Part shown: in pieces, positions 58,043 through 64,000 of the stretch
Numbering within the stretch: the stretch's first letter is position 1
Layout of the letters: the number at the start of each line of letters is the position of its first letter
Origin: Frigoribacterium sp. Leaf415
GTDB lineage: Bacteria > Actinomycetota > Actinomycetes > Actinomycetales > Microbacteriaceae
Length of the DNA stretch: 64,000 nt
Direction of reading: 5' to 3'
NCBI RefSeq assembly: GCF_001424645.1
Contig: NZ_LMQR01000001.1
Location: 1,732,149-1,796,148 of the forward strand
Program-made: the position numbers and the translations under genes
Notes under the pieces: generated by a model
The model's input: the letters and a program-made list of their open reading frames with translations, nothing else
Told to the model about the DNA's origin: nothing
Databases searched by the model: none

Positions 58043-58900
58043 CTAGAGGACCGGAGGTCGGCCGGCCCTGGACATGCGGAGGACCGTTACCCAACCGATG
58101 GACCGTCGACCGCCCGGCGCCTCCCGCCACCCCTCCATCCAGCCCGCGAACCACGGCCGCAGGCGGCGCGGGGTCCGTGCCCACCGCAGCAGCTGGACCG
58201 CCGTCCAGGACGCCACGTAGACGGGGACGAGCGGCCAGGGGAGGTTGCGCTTGGCCAACCAGACCCGGTTGCGGGCGTTCAGCCGGTAGTACTCGGCGTG
58301 GCGCGCCGGGTCGATGGCCGGATGGTTCGCCACGAGCGAGCCCTCGTACCAGGTGCGCCTGCCCTGGGCCCAGACCCGCCACGCCAGCTCGATGCCCTCG
58401 TGCGCGTAGAAGTACGGCTCGCCCCAGCCGGCACAGGCGTCGAAGACGTCGCGGGGCAGCAGGGTCGCCCCCTCCCAGACCGAGAAGACGTCGCTCGACC
58501 GGCGGGGGTCTCCCTTGCGCAGGCGAGGCGTCCACCGGCGCGGGTTGACGGCACCGTCGGGGTCCACGACCCGTGGCTGCAGGAGCCCGATCTCGGGTCG
58601 GGCCCGCGACAACGCGACGGCGTCGGCGAGGAACCGGTCGGAGGGCAGACTCGCGTCGTCGTCGAGGAAGAAGATCCAGTCGCCCGAGACGGCTTCGGCC
58701 CCCCGGTTGCGGCCGGCGGGGATGCCCACGTTCTCGGCGAGCTCGAGCAGGCGGACTCCGGTCGGCACCTCGACCTCCGCGGTCGCGGCGTCGCGTCCGT
58801 TGACCACGCAGACGACGTCCAGGTCGACGTCGCGCTGGGCCAGCAGCGAGGCCAATCCCCGACGCAGGTCGCCAGGGCGTCGCCCCTGGGTCAGGCTCAC
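58043..58900 (-). CDS. Glycosyltransferase family 2, N-terminal start unusual
   Basis: A GT2 enzyme of 285 aa from the only canonical start, GTG (VSLTQGRRPGD). It contains ENVGIPAGRNRGAEA, WIFFLDDDASLP with the metal-binding DDD, AHEGIELAWRVWAQG and a C-terminal basic, partly hydrophobic tail. The open frame continues upstream through LPRVGVV, which would complete the first beta-strand, but no ATG, GTG or TTG is present there. A CTG start at 58918 or a missed start is possible. It follows the CDP-alcohol transferase gene. Confidence 0.8.
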   Translation of the reverse strand: MSLTQGRRPGDLRRGLASLLAQRDVDLDVVCVVNGRDAATAEVEVPTGVRLLELAENVGIPAGRNRGAEAVSGDWIFFLDDDASLPSDRFLADAVALSRARPEIGLLQPRVVDPDGAVNPRRWTPRLRKGDPRRSSDVFSVWEGATLLPRDVFDACAGWGEPYFYAHEGIELAWRVWAQGRRTWYEGSLVANHPAIDPARHAEYYRLNARNRVWLAKRNLPWPLVPVYVASWTAVQLLRWARTPRRLRPWFAGWMEGWREAPGGRRSIGWVTVLRMSRAGRPPVL

Positions 58901-58926
58901 GACTCCGACCCGGGGCAGGACCTCGC

Positions 58927-59733
58927 TCAGGAGCGCACCCGCTTCGACGCCATGATCGCGACGAAGTGGCCGACCAGCGCCAGCACCGACAGCGGGAGCA
59001 GGGCGACGAGCAGGACGCGGTCGGCGGTCACGCCTCCGACGACGAGGCCGACGAGCGCGGCGAGGAAGACGAGCATGGTCAGCTCGACGGAGTGGTACAG
59101 CCGGTGGAACGGCACGAAGCGCGCGGCGCTGCGCAATCGGGACAGGAGGCGCCCGCTCGGCTGCGTCGCGCCTCCTCGTTTGTCTTCGAGCCGGTCGAGG
59201 CCCGCGTTCGCGCGAGCGACGTGGACCATGTCGTTGAGCGCCTTGTTCAGCACGATCACGAGGGCCAGGGCGAAGCCCGCGGTCGTCCAGAGGAAGTCGC
59301 CCGGCGTCTCGAACGGGAAACCGGCGGCACGGATGCCCAACACGATCGGGATGAGGGCCTCGGTCGAGTAGTGGCCGACCTTGTCGAGGAAGACCCCGGC
59401 CGGCGAACTGGTGCCGCGCCAGCGGGCGACCTCGCCGTCACAGCAGTCGACGAGCATCTGCAGTTGGCCCAGCACGAGGGCGAGCAGCGCGCCGGTGATG
59501 CCCGGCACGAGCAGCGACAGGGCGGTGCACCAGCCGACGAGAATCATCAACCCGGTCACGCCGTTCGCCGAGACGCTCGTCTTGAGCAGCCACCAGGTCA
59601 GATAGGGCGAGACGTCGCGCAGGTACAACGAGGCCGTCCAGTGCTCGGCGTTCGCACGACTGCGCACCTCGGGCGGCTGGGCGACGCGTCGCAACTCGGC
59701 GATCGAACTCGGTCTGGTGGGCAGCGCGGTCAT
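58927..59733 (-). CDS. CDP-alcohol phosphatidyltransferase family protein
   Basis: A 268-aa membrane enzyme with about six hydrophobic segments. The catalytic motif reads DCCDGEVAR, an 11-residue spacer, GVFLDKVGHYS, so the usual last aspartate of D-x2-DG-x2-AR-x8-G-x3-D-x3-D is replaced by His. It presumably links a phospho-alcohol from CDP to a lipid or sugar. The donor could come from the nucleotidyltransferase at 52.7 kb. Six bases separate it from the upstream GT2 stop. Confidence 0.82.
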   Translation of the reverse strand: MTALPTRPSSIAELRRVAQPPEVRSRANAEHWTASLYLRDVSPYLTWWLLKTSVSANGVTGLMILVGWCTALSLLVPGITGALLALVLGQLQMLVDCCDGEVARWRGTSSPAGVFLDKVGHYSTEALIPIVLGIRAAGFPFETPGDFLWTTAGFALALVIVLNKALNDMVHVARANAGLDRLEDKRGGATQPSGRLLSRLRSAARFVPFHRLYHSVELTMLVFLAALVGLVVGGVTADRVLLVALLPLSVLALVGHFVAIMASKRVRS

Positions 59734-59739
59734 CGGCGG

Positions 59740-60783
59740 CTACCTTCCGGTCTGGGCAGTGATGTTCTTCGTGAGGTCGAGGAAGCCGAGCACGAAGCCG
59801 ACGCCCCACCCGAAGTGGATGGAAGGCAAGACTACGAGAAACCAGAGGCGGGTGCGGAGGTCGTCGCCGCGGGCGGCGAGCAGTGCGGCCGCGAGGACGA
59901 AGACGACGTACACGCCGGGCACGACGAGGGCGAGCGTCGCCCACCCGAGCGGGCTGCCGAGCACGAGCCCGACCACACCGACCAGTCCGACCAACAGGCC
60001 GAGGGCCACCCCGACCACCATGACGGGCGGCACCAGGTACCGCAAGGTGTTCGCCTTGGGGAACCGCCGGGCCAGTTCGCCGCGCCAGAGCCCGGTGGCG
60101 ACGAACTGTCGGGCGAGCTTGCGCAGGCTCGGACGAGGCCGGTAGGTGACCACGAGCCGCGGGGTGAACCAGACCGTCCCGCCCGTGGCCCGGAGCCGCC
60201 GGTTGAGCTCCCAGTCCTGACCGCGCTTGACGCCCTCGTCGAAAAGTCCGACCTCGAGCAGCCGGTGTCGCAGGAAGACGCCCAAATAGGCCGTGTCGGT
60301 CGGGCCTTCGACGCCGCCGACGTGGTGGGGCGTGCCCCCGAGGCCGACCCTGCTGCCGTAGGCCCGGGCCACGGCCTTCTCGAAGGGGGTGCGCCCGACG
60401 GCGGCCATGATGCCGCCCACGTTGTCGGCTCCACTGCGCTCGAGGGTCTCGACCGCGATGCGGGTGTAGTCGCTCGGAAGCACGGAATGGGCGTCGACGC
60501 GCACCGTGATCGGGTGGACCGACGCTCGGATGGCCACGTTGAGGCCGGCCGGCGTGGAGCCGACCGGGTTGGGGATGCTGCGGACCCGGGGGTCGGCCGC
60601 CGCCATCTCGGCCACGACCTCGTTCGTGCGGTCGACGCTCGGGCCGAGGGCCAGGATGACCTCGAAGGGGCCCTCGTAGTCCTGGATGAGCAGGCTCTCG
60701 ACCGCCGCCCGGATCTCACGCTCTTCGTTGAGGACGGGCATGACGTACGAGACACCGGGTCGGGTGGCGTCGCCTGCTTGCAT
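59740..60783 (-). CDS. Glycosyltransferase family 2 with C-terminal membrane segments (ExoA-like)
   Basis: A 347-aa GT2 protein. It has VSYVMPVLNEEREIRAAVES (residues 11-30), a DAHS at the metal-binding site (RVDAHSVL), GTPHHVGGVEGPTDTAYLG and KRGQDWELNRRLRATGG with the general-base aspartate. Three C-terminal hydrophobic segments follow residue ~255. This matches ExoA-like exopolysaccharide transferases. GAGGAACG precedes the ATG. It heads the minus-strand transferase group. Confidence 0.85.
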   Translation of the reverse strand: MQAGDATRPGVSYVMPVLNEEREIRAAVESLLIQDYEGPFEVILALGPSVDRTNEVVAEMAAADPRVRSIPNPVGSTPAGLNVAIRASVHPITVRVDAHSVLPSDYTRIAVETLERSGADNVGGIMAAVGRTPFEKAVARAYGSRVGLGGTPHHVGGVEGPTDTAYLGVFLRHRLLEVGLFDEGVKRGQDWELNRRLRATGGTVWFTPRLVVTYRPRPSLRKLARQFVATGLWRGELARRFPKANTLRYLVPPVMVVGVALGLLVGLVGVVGLVLGSPLGWATLALVVPGVYVVFVLAAALLAARGDDLRTRLWFLVVLPSIHFGWGVGFVLGFLDLTKNITAQTGR

Positions 60784-60879
60784 GGATCGCGTTCCTCGGG
60801 CTCGTGAGCGCCGGGGAGGCGCGGGTCGGGACTGCGGACGGCCGCAGGGATCGTGGCGAGCTTAGCAACACCCGAACGG

Positions 60880-60907
60880 GGGTCGGGACGCCGTGGCGTC
60901 CCGACCC
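60880..60907. terminator. Hairpin downstream of htrA
   Basis: GGGTCGGGACGC, loop CGTG, GCGTCCCGACCC: a perfect 12-bp stem 26 bases past the htrA stop on the minus strand and upstream of the GT2 gene. Confidence 0.75.
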
Positions 60908-60932
60908 GCGCCGCACCGACCGGGGCGGACCG

Positions 60933-62696
60933 TCAGCTGGTCAAGGTGTCGAGGGTGACCTTCGTCGTGTCGGTCGTCCCGTCCCGGACGTAGGTCAGGT
61001 CGGCCGTCGCGCCACCGGCGAGGAACCTGACCTGCGCCGTGAGGTCGGTCCGGTCGCTGATCGGCACGCCGTTGAACTCGGTCACGACGTCGCCCTGCCG
61101 CAGGCCGGCGTTCTGTGCCGCGCCACCGGGGCTGAGCTGGACGATGAGGGCACCGACCCGGGTGGCCGCCGCGTCGCTCGTGGCGTCGTTCACGCTGGCA
61201 CCGAGGAGGCCGTGGCTGGCCTTGCCGTTCGCCATGATCTCTTTGGCGACCCGCTGCACGAGGTTCGACGGCACCGAGAACCCGACGCCGATGCTGCCGG
61301 ACGACTCCCCCGAACTGGCGATGGCGACGTTGAGGCCGATCAGCTCGCCCTGCGAGTTGAGCAGCGCACCACCGGAGTTGCCCGGGTTGATCGACGCGTC
61401 GGTCTGGATGACCGGCAGGGAGATGACCGAGCTGGCCTGGTTCTGCGTGGAGCCGTCACCGTTGTTGAACGAGAAGGGCCCCTGGCCGTTGTTGTCGTTC
61501 TGCTGTCCCTCGTCGCTGCCGTCGGTCGGCGCTGCCGAGGACTGCACGGTGATGCTGCGGTTGAGGGTCGAGACGATGCCGTCGGTCACCGTGTTCGACA
61601 GGCCGAGCGGTGCTCCGATGGCCACGGCCGTGTCACCGACGTTCAGCTTCGACGAGTCGGCGAAGTCGATCGGGGTGAGCCCCGTCGCGTCGACCTTCAG
61701 CACGGCGAGGTCGACCGTGGGGTCGAGCCCCACGACCTCGGCCGGCAGGATGCTGCCGTCGCTGAGCGTGACGGTGACGGTGCCCGACGCGCTGGCCCCG
61801 TCCAGGGTGACGACGTGCGTGTTCGTGACGATGTAGCCGTCGTCGCTCAGGATGACGCCCGAGCCGGTGCCGCCGGACTCGCCCGCCGTCACGTTGATCG
61901 TGACGACCGACTTCGTCGCCTTCGCCGCGACGGCCGTGACGACCGTCGCGTCGTCGTAGTCGTTCACCGTCAGGTCGCGGGACTCACCGGTCGCCGAGAC
62001 CCCGGCCCCCGAGTCGCGGGAGAGCACCGCGGCGACGCCACCGCCCGCCGCGCCGCCCACGAGGACGCCGACCAGGAGGGCCGCGGCGACGGACCCCACG
62101 CCGCGCCGGCTCTTCTTCGGCTTCTCCGGGGGTGCCTGCCAACCCGCCGCGGCGTACGAGTTCGTCGTGTCGTACGCGAACGCCGACGGGTCGGAGGCCT
62201 GCTGCTGGTAGGGATCGCCCTGCTGGTACGACCCTGGCTGCTGGTAGGGGTCACCCTGCTGGTACGACCCTGGCTGCTGGTAGGGGTCACCCTGCTGGTA
62301 CGACCCTGGCTGCTGGTGAGAACCCGGCTGCTGGTGAGATCCGGCCTGCTGGTACGGAGCAGGCTGCTGGTAGGAACCGGGCTGCTGGTACGAGCCGGAC
62401 TGCTGGTACGACGACGGCTGCTGGTACGAGCCGGGGTGGGGCTGCGTCCGGTCGTGGGCCTGGTCGTGCCGCGCCTGGTCGGCCCCGGACTCGAAGGACC
62501 CGGCCTGCGGGGTGCTGCCGGGCAGGGGCGGAGCACCGTAGGTGACGCCCTGGTCGGCCGGGTACGGCGTCGTGGGCTGGGCGCCGTCGTGCGCGCTCCG
62601 GTCGTCGCCCGGGACGCCCTGCGAACCGTCGGCGGTGCCCTCGGGCGTGCGCGGGGCGCCGTCGTCGGTGTCGTCGTGGCGGGGGGTGTCGGTCAT
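60933..62696 (-). CDS. HtrA/DegP-type membrane serine protease with PDZ domain
   Basis: A 587-aa quality-control protease. The cytosolic N-terminus (1-190) is acidic then Gln/Tyr/Ser/Pro/Gly-rich with thirteen 6-residue repeats (88-165). One membrane helix (~200-225) follows. The extracytoplasmic trypsin-like domain has His in TNTHVV, Asp in TVDLAVLKV and nucleophile Ser in INPGNSGGALL. A PDZ domain is at the C-terminus (SPGGAAQNAGLRQGDVV). An insert of Gln/Asn/Asp-rich sequence separates ITVQSS from VISLPVIQTD. It is monocistronic with a terminator. Confidence 0.93.
   Translation of the reverse strand: MTDTPRHDDTDDGAPRTPEGTADGSQGVPGDDRSAHDGAQPTTPYPADQGVTYGAPPLPGSTPQAGSFESGADQARHDQAHDRTQPHPGSYQQPSSYQQSGSYQQPGSYQQPAPYQQAGSHQQPGSHQQPGSYQQGDPYQQPGSYQQGDPYQQPGSYQQGDPYQQQASDPSAFAYDTTNSYAAAGWQAPPEKPKKSRRGVGSVAAALLVGVLVGGAAGGGVAAVLSRDSGAGVSATGESRDLTVNDYDDATVVTAVAAKATKSVVTINVTAGESGGTGSGVILSDDGYIVTNTHVVTLDGASASGTVTVTLSDGSILPAEVVGLDPTVDLAVLKVDATGLTPIDFADSSKLNVGDTAVAIGAPLGLSNTVTDGIVSTLNRSITVQSSAAPTDGSDEGQQNDNNGQGPFSFNNGDGSTQNQASSVISLPVIQTDASINPGNSGGALLNSQGELIGLNVAIASSGESSGSIGVGFSVPSNLVQRVAKEIMANGKASHGLLGASVNDATSDAAATRVGALIVQLSPGGAAQNAGLRQGDVVTEFNGVPISDRTDLTAQVRFLAGGATADLTYVRDGTTDTTKVTLDTLTS
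62202..62435 (-). repeat. Thirteen 18-bp coding repeats in the htrA-like gene
   Basis: Thirteen in-frame 18-bp units encode xxxYQQ/xxxHQQ hexapeptides such as PGSYQQ, GDPYQQ and PSSYQQ. At the 3' side, PGSYQQ-GDPYQQ forms a 36-bp unit repeated three times almost identically, which suggests recent expansion by slippage or unequal recombination. Confidence 0.9.
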
Positions 62697-62742
62697 GGTG
62701 CTCCTTCCAAGCCCTGACAGCCTGGTCGCCCAAGCTGGGCGG

Positions 62743-62748
62743 ATCATA
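62743..62748 (-). promoter_or_regulatory. Possible -10 element TATGAT of the htrA-like gene
   Basis: TATGAT on the minus strand lies ~47 bp before the start ATG, with only a weak -35 candidate. A ribosome site (AAGGAGC) precedes the ATG, so a leader is expected. Confidence 0.35.
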
Positions 62749-62840
62749 CGGCGAGCCTGTGAGCGGACTGCACCCAGCTTATGCGGCGGCTGGACACGAC
62801 CACCCCGGCACCCGTCCCGCGGAGATACGGTGACGGGATC

Positions 62841-64000
62841 ATGACTCCTCCAGCACCCTGGCAGCGCGCGGCGAGCGGCGCGATGCTCCTCGACGGCGCG
62901 GGCCGACTCGCCCCGACGATCTTCGCCGAGATGTCGGCCCTCGCCACGGCGACCGACAGCATCAACCTCGGGCAGGGCTTCCCGGACGAGGACGGCCCGG
63001 TCGAGGTCCTCGAGGCGGCGCACGAGGCCCTGCGCTCCGGCCTCAACCAGTACCCGCCGGGCCGAGGCATGCCCGTCCTGCTCGAGGCGGTCGCCGCCCA
63101 CCAGCGGCGGTTCTACGACCTCGACCTCGACCCGCGACGCGAGGTGCTCGTGACCGCGGGGGCGACCGAGGCGCTGGCGGCGACGATCCTGGCGTTCGTC
63201 GACCGGGGTGACGAGGTGGTCACGCTCGAACCGTTCTACGACGCGTACGGGGCCGTCATCGGGCTCTCGGGCGGCGTCCACGTCACCGTGCCGCTCCGGG
63301 GTCCGGACTCGACGGTCGACCCGGACGAACTGCGCCCGGCCTTCGGACCGCGCACCCGGCTCGTCGTGCTGAACGATCCGCACAACCCCACCGGCAGCGT
63401 CCTCGACGACGCGACCAGGCGCCTCCTGCTCGAGCTCGCCGTCGAGCACGACGCACTCGTCGTCACCGACGAGGTCTACGAGCACCTGCTCTTCGACGGT
63501 GCGGTCCACGTGCCGTTCGCCACACTGCCCGGCGCGGCGGCTCGGACGATCAGCATCTCGTCGGGGGGCAAGACCTTCAACACGACGGGGTGGAAGATCG
63601 GCTGGCTGACCGGTCCGGCGGAGCTCGTCGATCGCATCGTCGCCGTCAAGCAGTACCTGACCTTCGTGAACGGTTCGGTCTTCCAGCCCGCGATCGCCGT
63701 CGGGCTCGGACTCCCCGACGCCTACTTCGAGGGGATCGCGCGCACGCTGGCCCACAAACGCGACGTCCTGTCCGACGGGCTGCGCCGTGCCGGGTTCGCC
63801 GTGCGCGCCAGCCACGGCTCGTACTTCGTGGTCGCCGACGCCGCCCCCCTGGGCTTCGACGACGCGGCCGACCTGTGCCGGCGGCTTCCCGAGCTGGCCG
63901 GTGTCGTCGGGCTGCCGATCAGCGCCTTCTGCCATCCGGTGCACGCCGCCGAGCAGTCGTCCCTCGTCCGGTTCGCCTTCTGCAAGCGCATCGAGGTGCT
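62841..64000 (+). CDS. PLP-dependent aminotransferase (class I/II), 3' end beyond window
   Basis: At least 386 residues, running off the right edge. It has the fold-type I landmarks: INLGQGFPDEDGP, NQYPPGRG, the LNDPHNPTGS cofactor loop, VTDEVYEHL and the PLP lysine in SSGGKTFNTTGWKIGW. The closest familiar types are methionine/kynurenine aminotransferases (YbdL-like) and the DapC-like group of actinobacteria; the substrate cannot be assigned. The ATG has TACGGT 9 bases upstream, so the leader is very short. The gene is divergent from the htrA-like gene. Confidence 0.85.
   Translation, partial: MTPPAPWQRAASGAMLLDGAGRLAPTIFAEMSALATATDSINLGQGFPDEDGPVEVLEAAHEALRSGLNQYPPGRGMPVLLEAVAAHQRRFYDLDLDPRREVLVTAGATEALAATILAFVDRGDEVVTLEPFYDAYGAVIGLSGGVHVTVPLRGPDSTVDPDELRPAFGPRTRLVVLNDPHNPTGSVLDDATRRLLLELAVEHDALVVTDEVYEHLLFDGAVHVPFATLPGAAARTISISSGGKTFNTTGWKIGWLTGPAELVDRIVAVKQYLTFVNGSVFQPAIAVGLGLPDAYFEGIARTLAHKRDVLSDGLRRAGFAVRASHGSYFVVADAAPLGFDDAADLCRRLPELAGVVGLPISAFCHPVHAAEQSSLVRFAFCKRIEV

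Noticed and set aside
62202..62435. CRISPR-like direct repeats
   Set aside because: The 18-bp units are contiguous, in frame and encode a low-complexity protein tail; there are no spacers or cas genes.

Overview
The window is high-GC chromosomal DNA from an actinobacterium, most likely a member of the Microbacteriaceae. The evidence is strong G/C third-position bias, many GTG starts, many apparently leaderless genes, and families typical of Micrococcales (class F sortase, DUF3039, DUF3097, DUF7882-like, GatCAB next to LigA and MnmA). The genus cannot be fixed from this sequence. I see no transposase, phage, plasmid, rRNA or CRISPR signal. There is one tRNA (Leu, anticodon TAG).

Layout. 1-2.2 kb: the 3' part of treZ, convergent with a polyprenol-phosphate mannose synthase gene. 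2.4-11 kb: a minus-strand envelope-glycan locus encoding two cellulose-synthase-like GT2 proteins (one with its catalytic motifs lost), GtrA, a GT39-type lipid-linked sugar transferase, a secreted DUF4397 protein, a GH8 hydrolase and a class F sortase. A 30-bp palindrome lies upstream of it. 11-18.3 kb: aldo/keto reductase, YceI, a second YidC with a DUF6412 partner, a TIGR03086 protein, FadD, signal peptidase I and an MpaB/DUF2236 oxygenase. 18.4-22.2 kb: a compact plus-strand module made of a 95-aa secreted peptide, a lipoprotein, a peptidoglycan-binding adaptor, an ABC ATPase and a 4-TM permease. This looks like a peptide or bacteriocin export/immunity cassette. 22.3-33.4 kb: redox enzymes, a second FadD and conserved actinobacterial proteins of unknown function. 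33.4-43.3 kb: gatCAB, an MFS exporter, a secreted alpha/beta hydrolase, ligA and mnmA. 43.3-52.4 kb: MFS, tRNA-Leu, DedA, rdgB-rph, murI/pncB, DUF3039 and an ABC-2 transporter whose ATPase has a histone-like tail. 52.7-60.8 kb: a teichoic-acid-like glycopolymer region with a nucleotidyltransferase, a Wzm/Wzt-type exporter, a TagF-like transferase, two GT2 enzymes and a CDP-alcohol phosphatidyltransferase. 60.9-64 kb: an HtrA protease and the start of a PLP aminotransferase that runs off the edge.

Two loci best fit an undescribed system: the 2.4-11 kb GT2/pseudo-GT2/sortase locus and the 18.4-22.2 kb secreted-peptide cassette. Two patterns run across the window. At least thirteen genes have a [T/C]ANNNT hexamer exactly six bases before the start codon, as expected for leaderless mRNAs. 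A short motif, GAGGAGGCGCGG, is scattered about thirty times on both strands and sometimes pairs into strong hairpins.
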